Below, piece by piece: positions 52,051-61,699 of a DNA stretch of 64,000 nt (its first letter is position 1; each line of letters begins with the position of its first letter). The notes below the pieces were generated by a model. It had not been told where the DNA came from and made no database searches. It worked only from the letters and a program-made list of their open reading frames with translations. The stretch comes from Mariniflexile fucanivorans. GTDB taxonomy: Bacteria; Bacteroidota; Bacteroidia; Flavobacteriales; Flavobacteriaceae. Made by a program: the position numbers and the translations under genes. The stretch lies in assembly GCF_004341235.1 (NCBI RefSeq), contig NZ_SLUP01000004.1, positions 368,916 through 432,915 of the forward strand, given 5' to 3'.

Positions 52051-53357
52051 TGAATTCAAAATTAAAATTTACTATTACGCTACTGTTAGCAATAAGTTTT
52101 TCAACCTTTGGACAACTTAAAAACAAACCCGAACTCAACGAAAAATTCATGGATATGGGTTTCGGTATTTTTATTCATTGGAGCGTAGATTCTCAATTAG
52201 GTAGTGTTATTAGTCATTCGATGGTCGGTGCTTCGGAAGATTATGTGAAAAGATACATGGAAGAACTTCCAAAAACCTTCTATCCAGATAAATTTGATCC
52301 AGATGAATGGGCAAGATTATTTAAATTAACAGGAGCAGAATACGTGGTGTTCACCACCAAACACCATAACGGTTTTTGTATGTGGGATACCAAAACTACC
52401 GATTTCAATATCATGAATACACCGTATGGTAAAGATATTACGGGCGAACTTTTTAAAGCACTGCGTAAGCAAGGTTTGAAAATTGGCGTGTATTTTTCCC
52501 CAGAAGATTTTAGTTTTCTTGATAAACAAGGCGAGCTTATTTCACGAAATAGTACCATGAGCCAAATTACCGAAAATGCAGAATTATTAGAATATGATAA
52601 AAAGCAGGTAAAAGAATTGGTTACCAATTACGGTCAAATTGATGTCATCTTTTTTGATGCTTTTAAAACAGGACCCATAGTTCAGTATGTTCATTCTTTA
52701 GATCCAAATATTGTGGTGACTCGTGGCGAAATGGAAACTCCAGAACAAAAAATTCCAGACGTAGCCTTACCAGGACCTTGGGAAACTTGTATGACCATGG
52801 GCACGCAATGGGCATATAAACCCACAAATGAAACTTATAAAAGTGGGGAAGAACTTATCAATAAACTTATTGAAATAAGAGCTAAAGGCGGCAATTTTTT
52901 AATGAATGTAGGCCCTAAACCAAATGGTGAAATTCCGATTGAACAAGAAGAACGTTTACGTGAAATTGCGCTTTGGATGTTTGTAAACAACGAAGGCGTG
53001 AAAAATGTAAGAACGGTGCCAACAGCTATTAAAGATGGCGACATATGGTTTACAAAAGCCAAAGATAAAAACACAGCCTATGCTTTTATTACTAATCAAC
53101 CTGATTGGTTTAAAGGCAAAAGAAAACTTTTTTACATTCACAATATAAAAACTACAAAGGATACAGAAATTTCAGTTTTAGGACAAAATGATTTGGTGGT
53201 GGAATATTCACCAAATAACGTTCCAAAATCGCGTTTCACGCAACAGGACCATAATGTGGAAATTTCAATCACACGAGCTCAACGTCTTTACAATGACAAA
53301 ATTTGGCCCAATGCCATTGTTGTTAAATTAACCAATGTAGAGTTCGTTAATAAATAA
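52050..53357 (+). CDS. GH29 alpha-L-fucosidase-like enzyme (1)
   Basis: 435 residues with a signal peptide ending TFGQ. The barrel motifs FGIFIHWS, YVVFTTKHHNGFCMWDT and GVYFSPEDF, and the presumed nucleophile Asp203 in VIFFDAF, follow the GH29 scheme; the usual WFDG is changed to FFDA. GGNFLMNVGPKPNGEIP near 290 is the typical late motif. A C-terminal beta-sandwich follows. The insertion GSVISHSMVGASEDYVKRYMEELPKTFYPDKFDPDEW replaces the usual start of the barrel, marking a separate subgroup shared with the next gene. It should release terminal alpha-L-fucose in the periplasm. Confidence 0.87.
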   Translation: MNSKLKFTITLLLAISFSTFGQLKNKPELNEKFMDMGFGIFIHWSVDSQLGSVISHSMVGASEDYVKRYMEELPKTFYPDKFDPDEWARLFKLTGAEYVVFTTKHHNGFCMWDTKTTDFNIMNTPYGKDITGELFKALRKQGLKIGVYFSPEDFSFLDKQGELISRNSTMSQITENAELLEYDKKQVKELVTNYGQIDVIFFDAFKTGPIVQYVHSLDPNIVVTRGEMETPEQKIPDVALPGPWETCMTMGTQWAYKPTNETYKSGEELINKLIEIRAKGGNFLMNVGPKPNGEIPIEQEERLREIALWMFVNNEGVKNVRTVPTAIKDGDIWFTKAKDKNTAYAFITNQPDWFKGKRKLFYIHNIKTTKDTEISVLGQNDLVVEYSPNNVPKSRFTQQDHNVEISITRAQRLYNDKIWPNAIVVKLTNVEFVNK

Positions 53358-53408
53358 TCATTCTGTTTTTATAGAATAGACATTCATCATATAAATTAAA
53401 CTAAAACA

Positions 53409-54710
53409 ATGAATTCAAAATTTAAAATAACGCTTGTACTATTATTAGCTATAAGTTTTTCAAGCTTTGCGCAACTAAAAAACAAACCCAATCTTGTTGA
53501 AGATTATATGGATATGGGCTTTGGAATTTTTATACATTGGAGTTTAGACTCTCAATTGGGAAGTGTCATCAGTCATTCCATGGTTGGTGCTTCGGAAGAT
53601 TATGTAAAAAGATACATGGAAGAACTTCCAAAAACATTCTATCCAGATAAATTCGATCCAGATGAATGGGCACGGTTATTCAAAATTACAGGAGCAGAAT
53701 ATGTTGTTTTAACCACAAAGCACCATAACGGTTTTTGTATGTGGGATACAAAAACAACCAAATTCAACATTATGAATACCCCTTACGGAAAAGACATAAC
53801 TGGCATGTTGGCTAATTCTTTAAGAAAATACGGTATGAAAGTAGGCTTCTATTTTTCGCCAGAAGATTTTAGTGTGTTGCACAAGCAAGGGCATTTAATT
53901 TCCCGTAATAGCGACATGAGTGGAGTTGACAAAAACCCAGAATTATTGGCGTATGATAAGAAACAAATAAGCGAATTAATCGATAAATATAAACCAGATA
54001 TTATGTTTTTCGATTCGTTTAAAAAAGCAGATATCGTTCAATTTGTACATAAAAAAGACCCAAATATTATTGTAACCCGTGGTGAAATGCAAACACCGGA
54101 ACAAAAAATTCCGGATGCCGCTATGCCTGGACCTTGGGAAACTTGTATGACTATGGGCACACAATGGGCTTACAAACCTACCAACGAAACGTACAAAGAT
54201 GGAGGCGAATTAATTAAAAAATTAATAGAAATTAGAGCCAAGGGCGGTAATTTTTTAATGAATGTGGGACCAAAACCAAATGGCGAAATTCCTATTGAAC
54301 AAGAAGAACGTTTACGTGAAATTGCCCTTTGGATGTTTGTAAACAATGAAGGTGTAAAAAATGTGCGTTCCGTACCGGGTATGATTAAAGATGGCGATTT
54401 ATGGTTTACAAAAGCTAAAGATGAAAATACAGCTTATGTGTTTATTGCCAATCAACAACATTGGTTTAAAGGGTTTAGACGGAATTTTTTACTTCAAAAT
54501 ATTAAAGCCACAGAAAATACACAGGTTTCTGTATTAGGTCAGAATGATTTGGTGGTTGAATATTGGCCAGATAACACACCAATCACGACTTTTACTCAAC
54601 ACGAAAAATTATTGGAATTATCAGTTAGTAGAGCGCAACGTTTGTATAACGATAAAATTTGGCCCAATCCTATTGTAGTTAAAGTGACCAATGTTGAATT
54701 CATAAAATAA
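53409..54710 (+). CDS. GH29 alpha-L-fucosidase-like enzyme (2)
   Basis: A 433-residue tandem duplicate of the previous gene (about 75-80% identical by eye) with the same signal peptide type (SSFAQ), FGIFIHWS, TKHHNGFCMWDT and nucleophile Asp202 in IMFFDSF. Some segments are nearly identical in DNA to the first copy, for example the stretch around EDYVKRYMEELPKTFYPDKF and the EQEERLREIALWMFVNN block, while others have drifted, most notably residues 160-215 around the active-site strand and the C-terminal sandwich. The drift near the catalytic Asp suggests altered linkage or branch specificity. It lies 51 bp after copy 1. Confidence 0.87.
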   Translation: MNSKFKITLVLLLAISFSSFAQLKNKPNLVEDYMDMGFGIFIHWSLDSQLGSVISHSMVGASEDYVKRYMEELPKTFYPDKFDPDEWARLFKITGAEYVVLTTKHHNGFCMWDTKTTKFNIMNTPYGKDITGMLANSLRKYGMKVGFYFSPEDFSVLHKQGHLISRNSDMSGVDKNPELLAYDKKQISELIDKYKPDIMFFDSFKKADIVQFVHKKDPNIIVTRGEMQTPEQKIPDAAMPGPWETCMTMGTQWAYKPTNETYKDGGELIKKLIEIRAKGGNFLMNVGPKPNGEIPIEQEERLREIALWMFVNNEGVKNVRSVPGMIKDGDLWFTKAKDENTAYVFIANQQHWFKGFRRNFLLQNIKATENTQVSVLGQNDLVVEYWPDNTPITTFTQHEKLLELSVSRAQRLYNDKIWPNPIVVKVTNVEFIK

Positions 54711-54752
54711 ATAATATATTTATAGTGAAATTTTTAATTCCATAATCAAATA

Positions 54753-56174
54753 ATGAATATGCTATCAAAAAAGAAATTATACATTTTAGTATTCGTATGT
54801 GCCTTTTTAACTCATAGTTTTGCCCAAACAGTAGATAAAATGGACTGGTGGAAAGATGCCAAATTTGGTATGTTTATGCATTGGGGTCTGTACTCGCAAA
54901 CTGCTGGGTATTGGGATGGACATATTGCAAAAGGGAATGAGCATTTTATGATTCATGAGAAAATTTCTTTAGCTGACTATGGAAAAATTGCAAACGATTT
55001 TAACCCTATAAATTTTAATGCTGAAAAATGGGTGCTTACCGCAAAAGAAGCAGGCATGAAATATATTGTTATTACTTCAAAGCATCATGATGGTTTTGCC
55101 ATGTTTGATTCACCTTCAAGTGATTATAATATCGTAAAAAGAACACCATATTCTAAAGATCCTATGAAAGAATTGGTAGCAACTTGCCATAAACACAACA
55201 TGAAATTTGGGTTCTATTATTCATTGGGTCGTGATTGGGAGGATCCAGATGTTCCTACCGATTGGCCAACTAAAGGAGGAAGAAGCAATCTTGTAGATTA
55301 TCCAGATGAAGACATAAAAGTATTCCATAAATATTTTGAAAGGAAGGTTAAACCTCAGGTAGAAGAATTGCTCACCCAATACGGAAAAATTGACATTATG
55401 TGGTTTGATACGCCACACGATATTAGTGTGGCAGAAAGTCAGGAATTAAGGGATTTGATTTTAAAGTTACAACCAGATTGTATAATAAATAGCCGAATTG
55501 GTAATGAATTAGGCGATTATAAAGTTACCGAACAAGAAATAGTAAAAGGTTTAGAAAAGAAGCCTTGGGAAGCATGTATCACCATGGGTAAAAACTGGGG
55601 GTATATTGAATACGATACTATTTATAAATCATCGGAATTAATGACGCGCCAATTACTGGAAATAGTTAGTAAAGGTGGAAATTTATTGCTGAATAATGGA
55701 CCTACAGCCAAAGGTGAAATTACTGATTTAGCTAAAGAACGATTAGCCAAAATAGGTATTTGGATGAATAAAAATTCAGAGGGCATTTACGGTTCCAGTC
55801 CATGGAAAATTCAAAGTGAATTACTTTCCAAAGCAAAAAAAGTAGATGTTGTTCAAATTAAAGATGATAAAAACACCTTGAAAAACACATTAAAAGACAC
55901 AGAAAATGATGCTACTTCAAAAGAAATTATTCCAGAAGTACAGTTTACTTTAAAGAATAATAACATATACGCTTATGTGTGTAGCTATCATGAAAAACAA
56001 GTGCTTATTAAATCGCTTTCAACTGAAAATGGTTTAAAAATTAAATCGGTTATTCAACTAGATCACTCACAAAAAACAAAATGGAAACAAACTAAAGAAG
56101 GATTAGAAATAGAGATGCCATCTTATGTAGAAAATGAAATTCCTATTTCAGGTTTCAGAATAGAATTATACTAA
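54753..56174 (+). CDS. GH29 alpha-L-fucosidase (3)
   Basis: A 473-residue GH29 enzyme of the more canonical type. A signal peptide ends SFAQ, followed by WWKDAKFGMFMHWGLYSQTAG, YIVITSKHHDGFAMFDS, FGFYYSLGRDWEDP and the nucleophile Asp219 in IMWFDTPHD. GGNLLLNNGPTAKGEI and a C-terminal beta-sandwich complete it. It is only distantly related to the two preceding fucosidases, so three fucosidase specificities may be encoded together, consistent with a branched fucose-containing glycan. The HTCS gene follows 45 bp later on the same strand. Confidence 0.9.
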   Translation: MNMLSKKKLYILVFVCAFLTHSFAQTVDKMDWWKDAKFGMFMHWGLYSQTAGYWDGHIAKGNEHFMIHEKISLADYGKIANDFNPINFNAEKWVLTAKEAGMKYIVITSKHHDGFAMFDSPSSDYNIVKRTPYSKDPMKELVATCHKHNMKFGFYYSLGRDWEDPDVPTDWPTKGGRSNLVDYPDEDIKVFHKYFERKVKPQVEELLTQYGKIDIMWFDTPHDISVAESQELRDLILKLQPDCIINSRIGNELGDYKVTEQEIVKGLEKKPWEACITMGKNWGYIEYDTIYKSSELMTRQLLEIVSKGGNLLLNNGPTAKGEITDLAKERLAKIGIWMNKNSEGIYGSSPWKIQSELLSKAKKVDVVQIKDDKNTLKNTLKDTENDATSKEIIPEVQFTLKNNNIYAYVCSYHEKQVLIKSLSTENGLKIKSVIQLDHSQKTKWKQTKEGLEIEMPSYVENEIPISGFRIELY

Positions 56175-56219
56175 AAATTGCGTATTTTTATAAATAATTC
56201 CATTTACAACAAAACTTTA

Positions 56220-59200
56220 ATGAGACACCATTTTATCATTACATTTTTAAGTGTCTTGTCGTTTTACACTGCTGTATCACAGACTATTAACTTTGAACAC
56301 TATAATGAAGATAGTGGGTTGTCTCAAAACTCAATTCGTCATATTGTACAAGATAAACATGGTTTTTTGTGGCTGGGTACGTTTTCTGGTTTAAATAGGT
56401 TTGATGGTTACGAGTTTAAATCTTATTTAAGTACTTCAGAAGGGAATACTCTTAAAAACGATGATATAACCGATTTAGAACTTGATGAAGATTCGAATCA
56501 TTTATGGATAGGCACCAGAAAAGGCTTAACACTTTTAGAATTAGATACTTATAAATTTACTACTTTTTTAACTAAAAAAGGAAACCGCAATAGCTTACAA
56601 GATGAAGAAATACGTTCCGTATATGTCGATAAACATAAGCGTATTTGGGTAGGTACTAAAAGTAAAGGTCTTTTTATTTTTTATTTGAATGAAAATAGAT
56701 TTGAAAAAATTGATTTAGAAGGTTTCAGCTATGTCAAAGAAATTTTTGAAGATACATCGGGACATATTTGGATAGGTAGTTATGGTACAGCTTCAGTTGC
56801 AAAAATTTCACTTGATAAAAAAGGAGCCATTCAGCACAAAGCCTTTTACACGTTAAACATTCCTAAGGCATCAGAAATAAATCCGTATTTGAATTTCATT
56901 TATGAAGATGCTAAACAAGATATTTTTATAGGTACCCGAAGTGGTTTGTATAAATTGAACAAAATAAAAAATGAATTTGAAAACCTTTATATTCAAGATA
57001 GTGAAATAAGGGATGCTTTAGGGCCTTATTTTGTATCGATAAAACAAGCACCCGATGGGAAATATTGGGTTGGTACTTTAGGCGGACTTATTGTTTGTAA
57101 ACATTTAGAAGACATCAGTATAGGTGATTTTAAATGGTATTATTCCGTATTAACAGATCAAACATCGCTGGTAGATAATTTGGTATCAGCATTATATTTT
57201 GATACTTCTGGAATTTTATGGATAGGAACAGAAGATGGTTTGGACAAATACGATCCTTTTGAAAACCAGTTCAGTCTTAATAAAGATATTTCACGATTCA
57301 TTGGAAACCAAGCTCCAAGAATCCGTGGGTTTTCAAAAACACACAATGATCAAGTTATAGTGGCGACACGGCATAACGGACTTTTCATATCCAATGAAGA
57401 ACATTTTATTCCCTTATACAATAATCAAAAGGATATTGCGAGTATCTATTCCGTTGATGGTAAAATTTTCTATTGTGGTTTATGGAATGGAAAATTATTG
57501 ATTTATAATTATGAAAAAAATCAATCTAAAGAGATTGATATTGGCATTCTTCAAAATCCAATTTCAGCTTTTGAAAATTTAGGTGAAAACAAACTGATGG
57601 TGGGTTCATTTGGAGAAGGTGCTGTAATATTGGATATTACACATTCTGAGGCACCCATAGTTAAAGAAAAGCTATTAGGCATAAGAGCCATTAATAAAAT
57701 TACTACCGATACCTACAAAAATGTATGGCTTGCTACAGAAACAGGTGTGGTAAAATATGCCTTAAAAACAAAAACGGTGGTTGTATATAATGCATCAACC
57801 AATGGAGAAGGAGGATTGCCCCATGATAATGTAAGTGACATCATTTTTGATAGAAAAGGTAAACTTTGGGCAGCTACCCGAAATGGATTGAGCTTTTTTG
57901 ATAAAGAAAAAAATAATTTTTCACCCTTAAAAAAGCCTGAAGAATTAGCAGGTAAATGGGTTACAGATTTACTTACAGATACCAATGGAAATTTATGGCT
58001 TAATTTAAACAACAACAGTGTTGCTATATTGAGAGAGAATGGTAAAGACTATAATATTTATCATGTGAATAGCGGAAATAGGTTAGATTATTTTAGTTCT
58101 AAAGGGTTTTATAATTTTGGAAATTCAAATATTTACTTAGGGAGTAAAAATGGTATTATACACTTTTCGCCATACACTATACAAGAAAATCAATCAACAC
58201 CTAAGCCCATGATTACTGAAATTAAAATTCAGAATGAAATACTATATCCAGGGAAAGAAATAAACGGAGAGATACCATTAAATAAGGATTTTAACCAAAC
58301 CAAGTCTATTCAGCTTAAATATAAAAACAGGAATTTTTCTTTACAGTTTTCAACACCTTCTTATGCAAACGAACGTTTAAATAAATTTGAATATAAATTA
58401 GAAGGTTTTGATGATAATTGGATAGCAACAAGTAGTAACTCCAGAACGGTTCAATACACCAACTTGTTTCCAGATAATTATGTCTTTAAAATAAAATCGA
58501 GTAATAGTGACGGGCATTGGAGTGAAGTAGTTTCATATAACATAAAAATTGAACGTCCGTTTTGGTTAACCTATCAGGCATTGGCGCTTTTTATATTGCT
58601 TAATTTGTTGGTTTTTTATTTAATTAGGCGCGAGGTGAAAAACCGGATGCACCTAAAACAAGAATTAGTTACAGAAAAGGTAAATAGAGAACGCGATATT
58701 AAATTGAATAACGAGAAACTTAGGTTTTTTACCAACATTTCGCATGAGTTAAGAACCCCGTTAACGCTTATTTTAGGACCTGCAAAACAGTTGATAGAAG
58801 AAGAGAAAGAAACGAGTACCGAATATCAAAAAAGTAGGTACAATCTTATTTACCAAAACGCCAACAGACTTTTAAATTTAGTGAATCAAGTATTGGATTT
58901 TAGAAAAGCACAAACGGGTGAATTAAAACTGAAAGTCTCAAAAACTGATATTTTAGATTACGCAAAAAACACCTTCGATTCTTTCAAGGAATTTGCATAC
59001 AATAAACAAATACAACTAAATTTCAACTCGGAAGACGAGCAACTTTCTGGATGGATAGATAAGGATAAGTTTGATAAAATTCTTTATAATTTACTTTCAA
59101 ATGCCCTAAAATTCACCAATAAATATGGACATGTAGATTTATATGTTGGGTTAAAAGATGAGGCTGGTGGTCATTTAGTAATAGAAGTGAGTGATGATGG

Positions 59201-60248
59201 AATTGGTATTCCTTTAAAAAGTCAAGAAAAAATATTTACCAGGTTTTACCAAGCCACAAATAGTATAGAAAATAACACGGGGTCGGGTATCGGTTTGTCT
59301 TTAGTAAAATCATTGGTTGAACTTCATAAGGGCAGCATTAAAGTTAAAAGCGCACCTCACAAAGGAAGTGTGTTTACTGTTGAAATTCCTGTAAAACGAG
59401 AATTTTATAAAAATAAAGAAGTTTTTGAGTTAGCAACAAGTAATGAAAATCAAGAAATTATCGTTAAAGCACCAGTTAAAAAAATAACAAGTAATACTGA
59501 CATTAAAGAGAAAATTTTAGTTGTGGAAGATAATTTAGAACTTCGAAACTATTTAATAGACTACTTGTCTGATTATTATAAAGTTTATGAAGCTGAAAAT
59601 GGTGAAGAGGGACTTCAAATTTGTCGTCAAGTGAAGCCTATTTTATGTGTTGTAGATGTGATGATGCCTATAAAAAGTGGACTCGAATTTTGTAAAGAAC
59701 TGAAGAATGATGAATTTATAAGTCACATTCCTGTGATATTACTTACCGCACTTTCTGAAAATGAAGATAAAGTTAAAGGGTATGATGTGGGCGCCGATGG
59801 GTATTTGGTAAAACCATTCGATCCGTCGTTGCTAAAGGCAAGAATAGTAAATATTATTAAGAACAGAATGGAGCTGAAATCTAAATTTTCGGGTGAGGTT
59901 GAAAGCGACATTGGTTTGTTAACACATTCCCCGATTGATAAAGATTTGATGGAAAAAATAACAAATCTTATTGAAGAAAACTTAAATAATATCGATTTAA
60001 CCACAAGCTTTTTATGTAGTGAATTAGGTATGAGTTCTTCAAAATTATATCGGAAAGTAAAAGAGTTGACAGATTTAGCCCCAAACGAATTTATTAGAAC
60101 CGTCCGATTAAAAAAATCAGCACAACTTCTAAAATCAAAAAAGCACAACGTATCCGAGGTTACTAACTTAGTAGGTTTTAACGACCCATTATATTTTAGT
60201 AGATGTTTTAAAAAGCAATTCGGATTTCCACCTAGTAAGTTGTTGTAG
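56220..60248 (+). CDS. Hybrid two-component system sensor-regulator (HTCS)
   Basis: 1342 residues from the ATG at 56220, which starts a clean signal peptide (MRHHFIITFLSVLSFYTAVSQ). An upstream TTG would add 14 residues and is rejected. Order: periplasmic two-propeller sensor of Reg_prop repeats (WIGT-type strands, about 30-690), Y_Y_Y domain at about 715-775, one membrane helix at about 781-802, HisKA with His842 in SHELRTP, HATPase (NLLSNALKFT, GSGIGLSL), receiver domain with Asp1146 in VVDVMMP, and a C-terminal AraC-type HTH (SELGMSSSKLYRKV, FNDPLYFSRCFKKQF). It senses an oligosaccharide in the periplasm and activates PUL promoters. The 21-bp direct repeats upstream of 42508 and 42789 are candidate targets. 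Confidence 0.95.
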   Translation: MRHHFIITFLSVLSFYTAVSQTINFEHYNEDSGLSQNSIRHIVQDKHGFLWLGTFSGLNRFDGYEFKSYLSTSEGNTLKNDDITDLELDEDSNHLWIGTRKGLTLLELDTYKFTTFLTKKGNRNSLQDEEIRSVYVDKHKRIWVGTKSKGLFIFYLNENRFEKIDLEGFSYVKEIFEDTSGHIWIGSYGTASVAKISLDKKGAIQHKAFYTLNIPKASEINPYLNFIYEDAKQDIFIGTRSGLYKLNKIKNEFENLYIQDSEIRDALGPYFVSIKQAPDGKYWVGTLGGLIVCKHLEDISIGDFKWYYSVLTDQTSLVDNLVSALYFDTSGILWIGTEDGLDKYDPFENQFSLNKDISRFIGNQAPRIRGFSKTHNDQVIVATRHNGLFISNEEHFIPLYNNQKDIASIYSVDGKIFYCGLWNGKLLIYNYEKNQSKEIDIGILQNPISAFENLGENKLMVGSFGEGAVILDITHSEAPIVKEKLLGIRAINKITTDTYKNVWLATETGVVKYALKTKTVVVYNASTNGEGGLPHDNVSDIIFDRKGKLWAATRNGLSFFDKEKNNFSPLKKPEELAGKWVTDLLTDTNGNLWLNLNNNSVAILRENGKDYNIYHVNSGNRLDYFSSKGFYNFGNSNIYLGSKNGIIHFSPYTIQENQSTPKPMITEIKIQNEILYPGKEINGEIPLNKDFNQTKSIQLKYKNRNFSLQFSTPSYANERLNKFEYKLEGFDDNWIATSSNSRTVQYTNLFPDNYVFKIKSSNSDGHWSEVVSYNIKIERPFWLTYQALALFILLNLLVFYLIRREVKNRMHLKQELVTEKVNRERDIKLNNEKLRFFTNISHELRTPLTLILGPAKQLIEEEKETSTEYQKSRYNLIYQNANRLLNLVNQVLDFRKAQTGELKLKVSKTDILDYAKNTFDSFKEFAYNKQIQLNFNSEDEQLSGWIDKDKFDKILYNLLSNALKFTNKYGHVDLYVGLKDEAGGHLVIEVSDDGIGIPLKSQEKIFTRFYQATNSIENNTGSGIGLSLVKSLVELHKGSIKVKSAPHKGSVFTVEIPVKREFYKNKEVFELATSNENQEIIVKAPVKKITSNTDIKEKILVVEDNLELRNYLIDYLSDYYKVYEAENGEEGLQICRQVKPILCVVDVMMPIKSGLEFCKELKNDEFISHIPVILLTALSENEDKVKGYDVGADGYLVKPFDPSLLKARIVNIIKNRMELKSKFSGEVESDIGLLTHSPIDKDLMEKITNLIEENLNNIDLTTSFLCSELGMSSSKLYRKVKELTDLAPNEFIRTVRLKKSAQLLKSKKHNVSEVTNLVGFNDPLYFSRCFKKQFGFPPSKLL

Positions 60249-60273
60249 AAGAATTAATAACTGTATTTGCTCA

Positions 60274-61596
60274 TTATTCTTTTTCAAATTTAAACCAATC
60301 CAATTTCATACGGCTTCCGTTTGCGCCTCTAAACTTTATGAAAATATCTCTCTTTCCCATGAAACCTTTCAATTTACATGAAACTTCTTGAAGCGAATCA
60401 GATTGAGATAAGTCTGTTTTTCCAATTATATTTCCTATAATGCTATCTGTTCTAATTTCTAAAAAACCTTTTTCACCTTTGAGCGAAAGGTTTGCTGTAA
60501 TTTTTTTATAAATAGAATTGGAGTTTACGTTTGAAAACCGAATCCAACCGCCATCGTTGATGTTGGTTAGAGAAAACCCATCAGTTTTATTCCCTTGTTT
60601 TGTAATGCCTTCTGAAATTTCATAATACCATTCAGCTTCAATCTTATCCCAAGACGCATCGTATTGTCCAACACCATTCTTAAAGTGTTTTTCTAAAAAT
60701 CGAGTATCTGTAACTAGGTTACCTTCATCATCAAAATGGCAATAACTTATAATCGTTTCTCGGTATTTGTACCCAGATTTTTGATAGTAACACCACATAT
60801 GATAAAATTGACCTTTCCACCAGAAAAAACTTCCGTGAGCAAATTCATTTAAATTGAAACCACTACCAACAGAACCAACATATTGGTAGGGACCATAAAT
60901 ATTTTTAGAAATGGCATATTGCTGCCCCCAACTAAGGTAATATGTGTTTTTATGTTTAAAAATATAATTTTTGTCCATCCAAATAGGAGCATTGCGCCAT
61001 CCTTCACCATGAATTGTAATGGGTTTGGGGGTATCAGCTAAAGAAATCATGTTGTCATTCAATTTTGCAACATGAAAGCCACCACCTTCTTTATCACCAT
61101 AAATGATATATGGCGTTTTTTCAACATCATCATCCACTAAAATGGTTGGGTCGTGCATTGGAGATACCAATGGTTTCCCAAGTGGGTCTTTATATGGACC
61201 AGAAGGTGAATCTGCAACCATCACACCAACACCGCGTTTTCTGTCTGAAAAATAAAAATAATAAGAACCGTTTCTACTTGCAGCATCACTTGCCCAACAA
61301 TCGGTGCTATTATTATCCATGTAATTATCTTTCGGATGGATGGTTTCTCTTAAATCCCAATGGACCAAATCGGTTGTAGAGAATATGCGCCAGTTTTTCA
61401 TAATCCAAGTTTTATCATCTGGTGTATCATCATGACCACTGAAAAGAAAAATGGTGTCGTTAAATATCCTTACGTGCGGATCGGAGATGCCAATGTTTCC
61501 AATTATAGGATTTTGTGAAAATATTAAAGGATTGTAAATAAGATTCACTAGAAAGAAATAGAAACTGATTTTTTTAAATTGACTGAAATTAGTCAT
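60274..61596 (-). CDS. GH43-type enzyme with C-terminal CBM6-like domain
   Basis: 440 residues. The signal peptide ends IFSQ. The five-bladed propeller starts with the GH43 hallmark SDPHVRIF (Asp39). WASDAASRNGSYYFYFS near 93, MHDPTILVDDD near 145 and the EFAHGSFFWWKGQFYHMW block near 250 fit the second Asp and the Glu region of the family. Residues about 315-440 form a CBM6-like beta sandwich ending KLDWFKFEKE, the same type of ending as in the protein at the left edge of the window. Activities in GH43 include arabinofuranosidase, xylosidase and galactosidase. It is convergent with the HTCS gene (25 bp apart). Confidence 0.85.
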   Translation of the reverse strand: MTNFSQFKKISFYFFLVNLIYNPLIFSQNPIIGNIGISDPHVRIFNDTIFLFSGHDDTPDDKTWIMKNWRIFSTTDLVHWDLRETIHPKDNYMDNNSTDCWASDAASRNGSYYFYFSDRKRGVGVMVADSPSGPYKDPLGKPLVSPMHDPTILVDDDVEKTPYIIYGDKEGGGFHVAKLNDNMISLADTPKPITIHGEGWRNAPIWMDKNYIFKHKNTYYLSWGQQYAISKNIYGPYQYVGSVGSGFNLNEFAHGSFFWWKGQFYHMWCYYQKSGYKYRETIISYCHFDDEGNLVTDTRFLEKHFKNGVGQYDASWDKIEAEWYYEISEGITKQGNKTDGFSLTNINDGGWIRFSNVNSNSIYKKITANLSLKGEKGFLEIRTDSIIGNIIGKTDLSQSDSLQEVSCKLKGFMGKRDIFIKFRGANGSRMKLDWFKFEKE

Positions 61597-61624
61597 GTTG
61601 TTATTGCTGAATTATGGATTAACA

Positions 61625-61654
61625 AAAAACTCTGTATCAAGATACAGAGTTTTT
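61625..61654 (-). terminator. Bidirectional terminator between transporter and GH43 genes
   Basis: ACTCTGTATC (61629-61638) pairs with GATACAGAGT (61641-61650), flanked by an A run on the left and a T run on the right, so it is functional in either direction. In the minus direction it follows the MFS gene and precedes the GH43 start by only about 30 bp. Confidence 0.8.
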
Positions 61655-61699
61655 AGATAAATTATTTAAATATTTGAATTGAAAAATGATCTCAAACTT

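Noticed and set aside
56178..56219. TTG start extending the HTCS by 14 residues
   Set aside because: The ATG at 56220 begins a normal signal peptide; the extension would bury it.
59723..60148. A 141-codon minus-strand open frame
   Set aside because: It lies antisense to the receiver and HTH part of the HTCS gene, has no recognisable domain, and reflects codon bias of the true gene.
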